26,566 nucleotides of DNA from UBA9676 sp036005525 (lineage in GTDB: Bacteria; Actinomycetota; Actinomycetes; Streptosporangiales; Streptosporangiaceae), in assembly GCA_036005525.1 (NCBI GenBank), contig DASYQM010000409.1, positions 1-26,566 on the forward strand, written 5' to 3'. A program made the translations under genes and the position numbers. The notes under the pieces were generated by a model that was not told the origin of the DNA, searched no databases, and was given only the letters and a program-made list of their open reading frames with translations. Positions 14,241 through 22,682 of this stretch are shown here, one piece after another; position 1 is the first letter of the stretch, and the number at the start of each line of letters is the position of its first letter.

Positions 14241-17015
14241 TCAGATCAGCTCGAGCTGGCGGGCCCGGCGGACCGCCTCGCCGCGGTGGCCCGCCGCCAG
14301 CTTGCGGTAGATGCTCTTGAGGTGCGACTTGACCGTGTTGATGGAGATGTACATCTCGCTGGCAACCTCGGCGGTGTTCAGCATGCGCGACACGTACCGC
14401 AGCACCTCACGCTCGCGTTCGGTGAGTGGCTCGACGGTCAGGGGCGCGGCTCGTTCGGGGGTTCTCGACGGTGCCGTGGGCTGATCGTGGCGCTGGTCCG
14501 GTGCGAACAGGCGCCGGTGGCTGCGGGCCAGTTCGGGGTCACGCCGCAGCACCGGCCCGATCCAGCCGCGTTCTATGACGAACGGCAGCCTGAGCTGCTC
14601 ACGTTCCGCCAGCTGCAGTGCGGACACCAGTGACCGACGCGCCCGAGCGCTGTCGCCGCTGCGGTAGCTGAGTTGCGCGTCGACCAGCCACGCTTGCAGG
14701 CGCACCCGCTCCGGTGCCTCGCCGTGAGCCACCATCGCGGGCACGAGCGCGCGCCTGGCGTTCTCGCCGTCTCCGGCGGCCAGCCACGTCCGCGCCAGCG
14801 CGACCGCGGCCTCCGGCAAGGCATCGTGGCCGGCGCGCCCGGCCGCGGCCAGCGCAGCCGGGGTGTCGCCGGCCGCGGCCCACGCCCGCGACTCGACCAG
14901 GTTCAGTCGCTGGTCGAGCCAGGCCGGGACGCTCCACCCTGACCTTGCCCCGGCTACGAGCTGCGCGGCCGCCGCGCCCCGTCCCTCCGCCAGCGCGCCG
15001 CACGCCGCCAGCAGGCAGGCCACCGCGGCGATCAGCCTGTCGGGGCTGATGCCAAGGGCGGCGTCCAGCTGCTTGAGCCCGCCGCGCGCCTCGCGCAGCT
15101 CACCGCGCTCCAGGTGCACCCACGCGAGGGCGGCCAGCGCCGCCGGGTTGGCGTGCTGGGCAGGCATATGCTCGTCGGCCGCGTGGGCCGTCATCGTCCC
15201 GCCGGCCACCTTCGCGGCCCGCCGCAGCCTGCCGCGCAGCGCCTCCACCAGAGCCAGATGCCCACGGCAGTCGGCTCGTTCATGCTCCACGCCCGGAGCG
15301 GTCGCGGCGGCCGCACCCGAATCGAGAACCCGGGCCGCCTCGTCGAGATGGCCCGACCACAGCTCAACGGCCCCGCGATCGCACAGCACACGCGCCCGGA
15401 TCCGCCGATGCCCGGCGGTGCCGCCGGCCGGCTCGCCCGCCAGCCTGCCCACCAGCGCCTCTGCGCGGGAAGCCGCCGCCGCCGCTCCCTCGAGGTCCCC
15501 GGTGCGGCGGGAGGCGGAGAGGCGGATCATCGCGGCGGCCAGCCGACCCGCGGCCTCCTGATCGGCGGGACCACGCTCAAGGATGTTCTCCGCCGTATCC
15601 AGCGTGGCGGCGGCGGATTCATACCGGCCGGCGGACACCGCAGACGCGGCGCAGACCAGGTACGGCTGAGGCTCGGTCCAGGCCTCGCCCTGCGGCATGC
15701 CCCGGAACTCGCTGGCCACGGGCTGGCTGCCCCGTGGCTCGATGATCTCGTTGATCGCCAGCCCGTCGATGACCATGCTGGCGGCGAGCTGCCAGTCACC
15801 GGCCCGTGTGGCGTACCGCACCGCGTCGGCGAGGGGGCCGTTGCGCTGGTACCACCGTGCAGCCCGCCGGTACAGCACGGCCATCCGGTCCGGATACTCG
15901 CGCCGCAGCTTGAGACGCAGCACATCCGCGAACAGTGTGTGGTAGCGGTACCATCCGCGGCCCAGCGACTGGACAAACGCGTTCGCGTGCGCCACGGCAG
16001 CCAGGATCACCGCGGCCCGCTCGTTACCGGTCAGCTCGCTCGCGGCTTCGGCGCTGACACGATCCAGGATGGACGTGCTCAGCAGAACGTCCCGGACCTC
16101 GGGCGGCTGCGTGTTGAGAACCTCATCCACCAGATAGCCGGTCAGGGCGCTGTCCTCGGTGATCAGCTCCCTGATGAACTGATCGGGGTCGGGATGGGTG
16201 TGCATGGACAACGCGGCGAGGCGGATGCCAGCCGCCCAGCCCTCCGTTCGCCGCGTGAGGCACTCGAGCGCGTCCGCCGACGGCGTGCCCCCATGCTGGG
16301 CCATGAGCAGGCCGGCCTCGGCGGTGCTGAAAGCGAGGTCGCCGGCCCGGATCTCAGTCAGCTCGCCAGCCAGCCGGTAGCGGTGCAGCGGCAGCATCGG
16401 GTCCGTCCGCGAGGAGATCACCACACGCAAACCGGGCCCCGCGTTCCGCAGCAGGAAGTCAAGCTCGGTGAGCACCGGCGGCCAGGTCAGCACATGAAGA
16501 TCATCGACGACCAGCGTCACCGGCGGGTTCTGGGCAGCCAGCGCCGAGGCCAGACACGGCAGGAACACATGGCCAGCCGCCCGCCCCCTCGGGGCGGCTG
16601 GCAACGCCTTCGGCACGGCATCCCCCGACCGGCGCAATGCCGCGACCACATAGGGCCAGAAGACGCCCAGCTCGTCGTCGTAATCGTCCAGCGACACCCA
16701 CGCAACCGCCCGGGGTTCCGTCGCTGCCCACAGCGCCAGGGCCATCGTTTTGCCGGCGCCGGGAGGGCCGGTGACCACCGTCAGCGGGGACCGCCGCGTG
16801 CCTTCGGCGATCAGCTTGGTGACCCGCGGGCGGGGCACCGCCCAGGCCGGCACGCCCGGTACCGTGATCTTGGATGCCAGGATCGGCACCCCGGCGGGAG
16901 CAGCCGGGAGTCCGGCGGAAGCGGCCGGGTATCCGGCGGAAGCGGCCGGGTATCCGGTGGGAGTGGCTGGGTGTCCGGCGGGGGTCGCCGCCTGCTCGGC
17001 AGCATCGGTCGCCAT
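14241..17015 (-). CDS. Large LuxR-family ATPase regulator (LAL/MalT-like)
   Basis: 924 residues from the ATG at 17015, chosen because GGAGAGG lies just upstream; the longer frame to 17135 adds an atypical leader. Order: a low-complexity head (residues 11-43, seven-residue YPAASAG repeats), then the start of homology at SKITVPGVPAWAVPRPRV. The STAND-type NTPase follows with Walker A GPPGAGKT at 83-90 and Walker B LVVDDLHVL around 168-176. A long helical TPR-like sensor region covers roughly 400-840. The C-terminal LuxR helix-turn-helix is LTEREREVLRYVSRMLNTAE plus INTVKSHLKSIYRKLAAGHR. LAL proteins bind an inducer and ATP, oligomerise and activate transcription. Its target is not evident; a promoter for itself probably lies in 17016-17265. 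Confidence 0.93.
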   Translation of the reverse strand: MATDAAEQAATPAGHPATPTGYPAASAGYPAASAGLPAAPAGVPILASKITVPGVPAWAVPRPRVTKLIAEGTRRSPLTVVTGPPGAGKTMALALWAATEPRAVAWVSLDDYDDELGVFWPYVVAALRRSGDAVPKALPAAPRGRAAGHVFLPCLASALAAQNPPVTLVVDDLHVLTWPPVLTELDFLLRNAGPGLRVVISSRTDPMLPLHRYRLAGELTEIRAGDLAFSTAEAGLLMAQHGGTPSADALECLTRRTEGWAAGIRLAALSMHTHPDPDQFIRELITEDSALTGYLVDEVLNTQPPEVRDVLLSTSILDRVSAEAASELTGNERAAVILAAVAHANAFVQSLGRGWYRYHTLFADVLRLKLRREYPDRMAVLYRRAARWYQRNGPLADAVRYATRAGDWQLAASMVIDGLAINEIIEPRGSQPVASEFRGMPQGEAWTEPQPYLVCAASAVSAGRYESAAATLDTAENILERGPADQEAAGRLAAAMIRLSASRRTGDLEGAAAAASRAEALVGRLAGEPAGGTAGHRRIRARVLCDRGAVELWSGHLDEAARVLDSGAAAATAPGVEHERADCRGHLALVEALRGRLRRAAKVAGGTMTAHAADEHMPAQHANPAALAALAWVHLERGELREARGGLKQLDAALGISPDRLIAAVACLLAACGALAEGRGAAAAQLVAGARSGWSVPAWLDQRLNLVESRAWAAAGDTPAALAAAGRAGHDALPEAAVALARTWLAAGDGENARRALVPAMVAHGEAPERVRLQAWLVDAQLSYRSGDSARARRSLVSALQLAEREQLRLPFVIERGWIGPVLRRDPELARSHRRLFAPDQRHDQPTAPSRTPERAAPLTVEPLTEREREVLRYVSRMLNTAEVASEMYISINTVKSHLKSIYRKLAAGHRGEAVRRARQLELI
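16885..16983 (-). repeat. 21-bp tandem repeat inside the LAL gene
   Basis: Four 21-bp units start at 16900, 16921, 16942 and 16963, preceded by a partial unit from 16885. Units two and three differ in only three bases. They encode the seven-residue repeats near residues 11-43 of the regulator. In-frame 21-bp units can change copy number without breaking the gene. Confidence 0.85.
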
Positions 17016-17162
17016 CGAGACCTCTCCGCTCTCTCCGGCCGGCGGGGCCCGGTGGCCCTCGCCAGTGAGATCACATGCGGGATGCGGCCTGGCCGTTGTG
17101 CCCGGCCGCCAGGGGGCGCCTCGCCCCATGACCACCCAATGCCAGCCGACCCCGGCGGCGCA

Positions 17163-17179
17163 TCATACGATTGGTATGA
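17163..17179. promoter_or_regulatory. Inverted repeat upstream of the LAL gene
   Basis: TCATAC-N5-GTATGA, perfect six-base arms, lies in the most A/T-rich part of the 250-bp region (17016-17265) between the LAL start and the LuxR remnant. It could be an operator or overlap the promoter. The rest of that region shows no gene. Confidence 0.35.
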
Positions 17180-17265
17180 AACCGAACCTTTCGCTGCCGG
17201 GCTCGCGGTAAACCCTTGCGCGGTTTCTTTTGCCTGCTGTTCGCTTCTGGTTAACGGCGGGGGGC

Positions 17266-17546
17266 TCAAAGAGCGTCGAGGCCCAGCTCGTGCACGCGGG
17301 CGACGGCCTCGCTGCGGGACGAGACCCCGAGCTTCCGGTATGCGGAGTATGCCTGCGTCCTGACCGTGTGCGAGGAGACGAACAGCCGCTCGCCTATCTC
17401 CCGGAACGACAGGTGCGTGGACAGCAGCGGCAGGAGCCGCAACTCGGCCGCCGTGAGCGCCGACGCACCCACGGCGCCCGCCTGGATCGTGGCGAGCCTG
17501 GCCCGCAGCTCGTCGGTCTGCTCCGGCGGGCTTGGCTTCCCCGCGT
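17266..17546 (-). pseudogene. Orphan C-terminus of a LuxR-family regulator
   Basis: About 93 codons encode only the end of a LuxR-type regulator: TDELRARLATIQAG, then ALTAAELRLLPLLSTHLSFREIGERLFVSSHTVRTQAYSAYRKLGVSSRSEAVARVHELGL, the DNA-binding helices. The sensor and ATPase part is missing. Upstream, the frame enters the 3' end of the VOC gene in another phase, and no ATG with a ribosome site exists. The first usable start is a GTG at 17472, giving 68 residues. Most likely it is a leftover from recombination that joined the VOC gene to the tail of a LAL gene. A small stand-alone DNA-binding protein is less likely but possible, since the helix-turn-helix itself is intact. Confidence 0.65.
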
Positions 17547-17548
17547 GC

Positions 17549-17995
17549 TCAGCTGCCCGGCGCGCCGGGAGAGCCGCCCTGCGAGCCCGGACCGGCGATG
17601 TTGACCAGCCAGCTGACGCCGAACCTGTCGGTGCACATGCCGAAGGTGTCGCCCCACGGGGCCTGGGCGAGCGGCATGGCGACGGTGCCGCCCCCGGACA
17701 GCTTTTCCCAGTATCCACGCAGCTCAGCGTCGTCGTCGCCGCTCAGCGAGATCGAATAGTTGTTGCCCGGGGTGTAGTCCATGCTGTTGGGCGTGTCCGA
17801 CGCCATGAGCACTTGCCCGCCGCCGGTGGTCAGCATGGAGTGCATGATCTTGTCCTGCTCGGCGGGGTCGTCGCTGGCATGGAACTCGGCGAACGTGCTG
17901 CGCGTCAGCTCACCTCCGAACACCGACTGGTAGAAGTCCATCGCCTCTCTCGCCGTGTTACGGAAACTGAGGTACGGGTTGAGCTGGGTACCCAC
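17549..17995 (-). CDS. VOC-superfamily protein (PhnB-like)
   Basis: 148 residues. Glyoxalase/bleomycin-resistance fold with two beta-alpha-beta3 modules, of the PhnB/3-demethylubiquinone-methyltransferase-like branch. Typical pieces are NPYLSFRNTAREAMDFYQSVFGGEL at 6-30, DKIMHSMLTTGGGQVLMASD, GNNYSISLSGDDDAELRGYWEKLSGGG, and the end WGDTFGMCTDRFGVSWLVNI. The substrate is unknown. The GTG at 17995 has GGAGG seven bases upstream. It is divergent from the methyltransferase gene and followed at once by the LuxR remnant. The last dozen residues (GPGSQGGSPGAPGS) look like an added tail, in line with a rearranged 3' junction. Confidence 0.9.
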   Translation of the reverse strand: MGTQLNPYLSFRNTAREAMDFYQSVFGGELTRSTFAEFHASDDPAEQDKIMHSMLTTGGGQVLMASDTPNSMDYTPGNNYSISLSGDDDAELRGYWEKLSGGGTVAMPLAQAPWGDTFGMCTDRFGVSWLVNIAGPGSQGGSPGAPGS

Positions 17996-18056
17996 GTCTC
18001 CACCTCCTCGCTCGCCGGCCGTGCCGGTCTTCGGTGACGTCCTTGTGTGTCGACAA

Positions 18057-18076
18057 CGAACCTACTCGCCGGTTCG
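18057..18076. promoter_or_regulatory. Inverted repeat in VOC/methyltransferase divergent promoter
   Basis: CGAACC-N8-GGTTCG, perfect six-base arms, is placed 61 bp from the VOC start and 56 bp from the methyltransferase start. The symmetrical position suggests an operator for both genes; no regulator gene is linked except the LuxR remnant. Confidence 0.35.
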
Positions 18077-18132
18077 GACGCAGGCGGAGCCGCCATGTTC
18101 CCGGCGCTGCCGGCGGCTGTACCTTGAGCCGC

Positions 18133-19236
18133 ATGGGAACGGACAGCAGCCCGGCCGGGCAGCGCCGGCCGGCCGATCCGGCGGCCGCGCTGGCCGACCG
18201 CCTCTTCCATGACGTGGTCGGGGCGCTCGAGCTTTTCACCGTGTACCTCGGCGAGCAGCTCGGCCTGTACCGGGCGCTCGACGCAGGTGGTCCCGCGACC
18301 TCGCCGGAGCTGGCCACACGGACCGGCACCGCCGAGCGGTACGTCCGGGAATGGCTGGAGCATCATGCGGCCAGCGGGCTGCTCGAGGTTGACGACCCCT
18401 CCGCCGGACCGCTCGCTCGCCGGTACCGGCTGCCACCGGCGTATGTGCCCGTGCTGACCGACCTCGACGACCTCCGCTACCGGGCATTCAACGGCGTCGA
18501 GATCGTGCGGGCCGGGCGGTGGATGCCGCAGCTCGTGGAGGCGTTCCGGACCGGGGATGCGCCGCCTCCGCTGCCCTGGGCGCCCGAAGGCAGGGCGGAG
18601 TGCAACCGGGCGACGTTCCTCAACCTGCTGGGAACGCAATGGCTGCCCGCCATCCCGGACGTGCACCAGCGGCTGCGCCGCGAGCCACCCGCGCGGGTGG
18701 CCGACCTGGCGTGCGGCGCAGGCTGGTCGAGCATCGCGATGGCACAGGCCTACCCTCTGATCAGGGTCGACGGTTTCGACCTGGACCCCGACGTGATCGC
18801 CGCCGCTCGCCGCAATGCCGAGCAGGCCGGCGTGTCCGGCCAGGTCACGTTCAACGTCACCGACGCCTCCGGCCCGGGCATGTCCGGCCGGTTCGACCTC
18901 GTGACGATCTTCGAGGGGCTGCATGACATGTCCCGCCCGGTGGACGCGCTCCGGGCGGCTCGCGGCATGCTCGGGCAGCCGGGCTCGGTCGTCATAGCCG
19001 ATGAGCTGGTCGAGGACGAGTTCACCGCACCTGCCTCGGACCTTGAGCGCTACCACTACGGCTGGAGTGTGGTGTCGTGCCTGCCCGCCGCCATGGGTGA
19101 CCCCCGCACGGCGGCTACCGGTGCCGTGATGCGCGCCGCCACGCTGCGCCGCTACGCCGAGGAGGCCGGCTTCAGCGGCGTGGAGGTCCTTCCGCTCGAA
19201 ACGGAGACCTGGCGTTTCTACCGGCTGACCCCATGA
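18133..19236 (+). CDS. SAM-dependent methyltransferase with winged-helix N-domain (Rv2258c-like)
   Basis: 367 residues from the ATG at 18133; the longer frame from 18034 begins with an arginine-rich leader unlike the family. The N-terminal helical/winged-helix dimerisation domain (about 20-110) has ELFTVYLGEQLGLYRALDAGG and RTGTAERYVREWLEHHAASGLLE. Rossmann methyltransferase motif I is VADLACGAGWSS at 189-200, with the acidic GFDLDPD at 214-220 binding the SAM ribose, then FDLVTIFEGLHDMSRP as motif IV. The C-terminal FYRL ends the fold. Rv2258c-type enzymes methylate small molecules; the acceptor is not deducible. The ribosome site is weak (TTGAGCC). Confidence 0.9.
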   Translation: MGTDSSPAGQRRPADPAAALADRLFHDVVGALELFTVYLGEQLGLYRALDAGGPATSPELATRTGTAERYVREWLEHHAASGLLEVDDPSAGPLARRYRLPPAYVPVLTDLDDLRYRAFNGVEIVRAGRWMPQLVEAFRTGDAPPPLPWAPEGRAECNRATFLNLLGTQWLPAIPDVHQRLRREPPARVADLACGAGWSSIAMAQAYPLIRVDGFDLDPDVIAAARRNAEQAGVSGQVTFNVTDASGPGMSGRFDLVTIFEGLHDMSRPVDALRAARGMLGQPGSVVIADELVEDEFTAPASDLERYHYGWSVVSCLPAAMGDPRTAATGAVMRAATLRRYAEEAGFSGVEVLPLETETWRFYRLTP

Positions 19237-19237
19237 C

Positions 19238-19453
19238 CTCCGGCCCGTCCTGCCGGTTCTCTACGCGGCCACCGCCGCGAACGTGCGCGGCGGCGATTAC
19301 TTCGGGCCTGACGGCCCGGGTGAGATGCGCGGGCACCACCCCAAAATGGTCTCGTTCTCCTCGGCTGCCCATGACGAGGCCGCCGCGGCCCGGCTGTGGG
19401 CAGTGTCTGAGGAGCTGACCGGCGTCACGTGGGAAGCGCCGACCGCGCACTGA
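19238..19453 (+). pseudogene. 3' remnant of a short-chain dehydrogenase (SDR) gene
   Basis: In the frame ending at the TGA at 19451-19453, about 70 codons read PVLPVLYAATAANVRGGDYFG, PDGPGEMRGH and HDEAAAARLWAVSEELTGVTW. That is the C-terminal end of SDR oxidoreductases of the retinol-dehydrogenase-like type. The Rossmann core and the YxxxK site are absent, and upstream DNA belongs to the methyltransferase gene, so only a scrap remains. It overlaps the end of the converging cyclase gene by 29 bp. It has no start codon of its own. A recombination junction probably lies near 19237. Confidence 0.8.
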
Positions 19454-22400
19454 TGCCTCCCGCACCCGGGGCATCGGAAGGTCCAGCCAGGGTGGCCCGC
19501 AGGCCATCGGCGAGCTCGTCCGCCCGTCGCGCCGAGACGACGTTGCCCTTCTCGGCAAAGCGCGCCGCCGCCTGCGCGAGCGCCCCGACGGCGTCTACGA
19601 CCCGGCCGCCGAGGCGGCGTACCTCGGCGAGATCCATCAACCCGTTACCCTGCCAGTCCAGCCAATCCGAGCCGCCGATCAGGTCAAGCGCCTCGGTGAG
19701 GAGCGCATCCGAGCGCTCGTGCTGGCGGTCACGGGCGAGCAGTTTCGCCTGCACGCATCGCCACAGGAATTGCGAGGCCACGTCGTCCGGAGAAGCGCGT
19801 TCCCGGCAGGCGCTGGCGAGGTCGGCCGACTCCTGATAGCGGCCCTGGCGGTACAGGACCTCTGCCAGCATCCCCGTGGTCGTCGAGATGTAGTTGCGCT
19901 CTCCCATCTGCTCGAGCGTCCGGTGATCCTTGCGGAGCTCGCGTTCCGCTGCGTCGAGATCGCCGGCCAGCATCTCGACAGGAGCCGAGTCAAGGGAGGT
20001 GAGGGCGGCCAGGTGCCGCCAGCCGAACTCCTCCAGCAGCGCACGGCTCTGCCGGTAGCGGGCCCGGGCCGCCTCGAAGTTGCCGCGCATCGCCTCGAGA
20101 TGCGCGAGCGCCACCTCCGTGATCGCCGAGGCCTTCCGGTCCTCGACCGCGCGCGAGAGCACCTCTTCGCAGTACGCGGCCCCTTCCTCGGCGGGAGTCG
20201 GCCCGTACAGGACCGAGATCGCCAGCGCGCCCACGAACCGTCTCGCCATCACCTCGTCGCCCGCCTGTGTCGCGTGCCGGATGGTCTGCTCGGCGGCCTC
20301 GGCCGCCATGCCGAACCGGGTCGCGGTCCAGTGCGCGTATGTCAGCAGCCGCCAGGCCCGTGCGAGGCCGTAGTGGTCGGCGGCTTCCTCGAGCACGGGG
20401 ACGAGCTCCTGCACGCGCGCGATGACGCCTTCCTGTGCGCTCTTGGCGTCGGTGGTGTAGCGGAGCTGCAGCCTCGCGAGCTCGGCCGCTCTTCCGATCG
20501 CGTCGTTTCCGAGCAGCGCCGCGCCATTGCGCGCAGCGTCGAGCGCGGTCTCGGCGGCGCCCAGCTCCCCGGCGTCGGTGAGCGCCTCCCCGGCCTCGAG
20601 CAGCAGGCGTGGCCGATCCTCGTGCCCTTCGTCGAGCAGGACAGCGGCTCGCTGGAGCATGCTCGCGGCGGCGGGCATGTCCCCGCGGTCGATCGCCCTC
20701 GCCCCGGCGACGCCGAGATGCCGGGCGGCGCGATCGCCCAGAGAACGGGCGTGCGCATCGACGGGGCCGAGCTCCGACCGGTACCGGAACGACTGCTCGA
20801 GGTGATACCCGATGATCTCCTCGAATTCCGCCACCCGGGACGTGGCGATCTCGAGGAGCCAGTCGGCGAAGCTCTCGTGCATGCGAGCCCGCGTGCGCTT
20901 GAGCAGCCGGTCATAGGCGGCATCCCGTACGAGAAGGTGGCTGAACTGGTAGCCCTCACCACGAAGACCTGCGCCGGCAGCCCTGATGAGGCGCTTGCCG
21001 CACAGTGCTGACAGCGGCGGCGCGAGGTCGGCCCCCGCGTCCCCGTCCGGTGCCAGCGCCGCGACGGCGGCGGTCTCGAACTCCAGGCCGATCACCGCCG
21101 CCCGCTCGACGACGTTCCGCTCGAGCGGGATCAACCGGTCGAGCCGTGAGGCAAGGAGCGACGAGACGTTCGGCGGTACCGCAACGTCCTCGGAACCGCC
21201 CGCGAACTCCCATCTGCCGCCCTGCTCGCGGATCACGCCGGAGTCGATCAGCATCGAGATCATCTGCTCGGCGAAGAGCGGGTTGCCCTCAGCGACGGAC
21301 AAGATCCGGTACTCCAGGCTCCCGGGCAGCTGCAGGTCGCCGACGAGGTTCGCCAGCACCTGTGCCGTGTCGCGACGCGAGAGCTCGTGCAGCTCGATCC
21401 TGTCGGCGCCGTCGCGGCCGGCGAGGAAACCAGGGAATTCCTCGAGCAGTTCGTGGCGGGCGGCACAGAGGACGAGCAAGGGAACGTCGTCCGAACTGTC
21501 GGCGACGTACTCGACGAGGTCGAGGAAATTCTGCTCGGCCCAGTGAATGTCGTCGAAGATCATGACGAGCGGCCGGCGGCGGGCGATCGTCTCCAGGGCG
21601 GCCCGCATGCTCCACAGCAGCTCGTCCTTGCCGTAGCTGCCCGAACCAAAACCCATGAGCGACCCGATCCGCACCGCGGCGTCCTCGCGCTCCACGCCGA
21701 TGAGCGACCAAAGCTTGTTACGCGCCTCGTCCTCCTGGTCATCGGGGAGGATCCCGGCCGCCTGGCGGAGAGCTTCGGCGATGGGCCAGAAGGTGATGCC
21801 CTCCCCGTAGGACAGGCACCTGCCTTTCAGCACCAGGGCACGGTCGTCCACGTGGCGGACGAACTCCTCGATCAGCCGCGACTTGCCGATACCGGCCTGG
21901 CCGAGCACGGTCACGACCTCGCAGTGCGAGCCTCCGAGCGCGCGATCGAACGCATCGAGCAGGCGCCCGAGCTCCTCGTCCCGGCCGACAACGGGACGGT
22001 CCATGCGCCGCGTGATCGCCTCGCTGCGGCCGACCCCGATCAGCCGGTAGGCGGCAACCCGCTCGGCCTTGCCCTTCAGCTCGAGCGGTTCCACCGGTTC
22101 GGCGGTGACGGCCTCCTTCACCAGGCGGAAGGTTGTCTCTCCGAGGAGAACCTCACCGGGAGGCGCCACCTGCTCGAGCCGGGCCGCCACGTTGACGGTG
22201 TCTCCGGTGGCGAGGCGCTGTCCCATCGCCGGGTCGCCGGCCACGACCTCACCGGTGTTGACGCCAGTTCTGGTCTCGAGGCTCACCCCCCAAGTGGCCT
22301 CGAGCCTGAGGTTCAGCTCCTGCAGCGCCGTCTTCATATCGGACGCGGCTCTCGCTGCGCGCAGGGCATCGTCCTCGTGCAGCCTCGGGAGGCCGAACAC

Positions 22401-22676
22401 GGCCATGATGGCGTCGCCGATGTATTTCTCGACCGTCCCCCCGTGCCGCTCGAGCACCTGCCTCATGGCCGAGAAGTAGACGCTGAGGACCTCTCGCAGT
22501 GACTCGCTGTCGAGCTTCTCGCCGAGGCTCGTGGAGTCCTTCACGTCGGAGAAGACCACGGTGACGGTCTTGCGCACCTCTTCCGAGGCGACCGGCGACA
22601 GCAGTGCGCCGCAGTAGCCGCAGAGGCGGAACCGGTCAGGATTCTCCTCGTTGCAGTCGGGACAGCGCTGCACCAA
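19425..22676 (-). CDS. Zinc-ribbon, class III nucleotide cyclase, ATPase and TPR-like sensor protein
   Basis: 1083 residues. Order: a zinc ribbon with Cys5, Cys8, Cys19 and Cys22; a class III cyclase domain (about 35-215); an AAA/STAND-type ATPase with Walker A GQAGIGKS at 259-266 and Walker B LVMIFDDIHWAEQ; then a long helical TPR-like region to the end. Cyclase residues look complete: metal Asp44 (VVFSDVKDST) and Asp88 (EKYIGDAIMAVFG), adenine-selecting Lys84 and Asp159, and transition-state Asn162 and Arg166 (GDTVNVAARLE). It is therefore probably an active adenylate cyclase making cAMP. The start is the TTG at 22676 or the GTG at 22673; the latter would remove one residue. It lies 6 bp after the secreted-protein stop, so the two form a transcription unit. 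Ligand and downstream effector are unknown. Confidence 0.92.
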   Translation of the reverse strand: MVQRCPDCNEENPDRFRLCGYCGALLSPVASEEVRKTVTVVFSDVKDSTSLGEKLDSESLREVLSVYFSAMRQVLERHGGTVEKYIGDAIMAVFGLPRLHEDDALRAARAASDMKTALQELNLRLEATWGVSLETRTGVNTGEVVAGDPAMGQRLATGDTVNVAARLEQVAPPGEVLLGETTFRLVKEAVTAEPVEPLELKGKAERVAAYRLIGVGRSEAITRRMDRPVVGRDEELGRLLDAFDRALGGSHCEVVTVLGQAGIGKSRLIEEFVRHVDDRALVLKGRCLSYGEGITFWPIAEALRQAAGILPDDQEDEARNKLWSLIGVEREDAAVRIGSLMGFGSGSYGKDELLWSMRAALETIARRRPLVMIFDDIHWAEQNFLDLVEYVADSSDDVPLLVLCAARHELLEEFPGFLAGRDGADRIELHELSRRDTAQVLANLVGDLQLPGSLEYRILSVAEGNPLFAEQMISMLIDSGVIREQGGRWEFAGGSEDVAVPPNVSSLLASRLDRLIPLERNVVERAAVIGLEFETAAVAALAPDGDAGADLAPPLSALCGKRLIRAAGAGLRGEGYQFSHLLVRDAAYDRLLKRTRARMHESFADWLLEIATSRVAEFEEIIGYHLEQSFRYRSELGPVDAHARSLGDRAARHLGVAGARAIDRGDMPAAASMLQRAAVLLDEGHEDRPRLLLEAGEALTDAGELGAAETALDAARNGAALLGNDAIGRAAELARLQLRYTTDAKSAQEGVIARVQELVPVLEEAADHYGLARAWRLLTYAHWTATRFGMAAEAAEQTIRHATQAGDEVMARRFVGALAISVLYGPTPAEEGAAYCEEVLSRAVEDRKASAITEVALAHLEAMRGNFEAARARYRQSRALLEEFGWRHLAALTSLDSAPVEMLAGDLDAAERELRKDHRTLEQMGERNYISTTTGMLAEVLYRQGRYQESADLASACRERASPDDVASQFLWRCVQAKLLARDRQHERSDALLTEALDLIGGSDWLDWQGNGLMDLAEVRRLGGRVVDAVGALAQAAARFAEKGNVVSARRADELADGLRATLAGPSDAPGAGGISARSALPT

Positions 22677-22682
22677 AAGAGA

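Noticed and set aside
16885..16983. CRISPR-like array
   Set aside because: Units are contiguous 21-bp coding repeats with no spacers, and no cas genes are present.
15114..17363. 749-residue plus-strand open frame
   Set aside because: Antisense to the LAL regulator; low-complexity Arg/Gly/Pro composition and no domain.
19719..22502. Two long plus-strand frames (430 and 371 residues)
   Set aside because: Antisense to the cyclase gene, whose domains are unambiguous.
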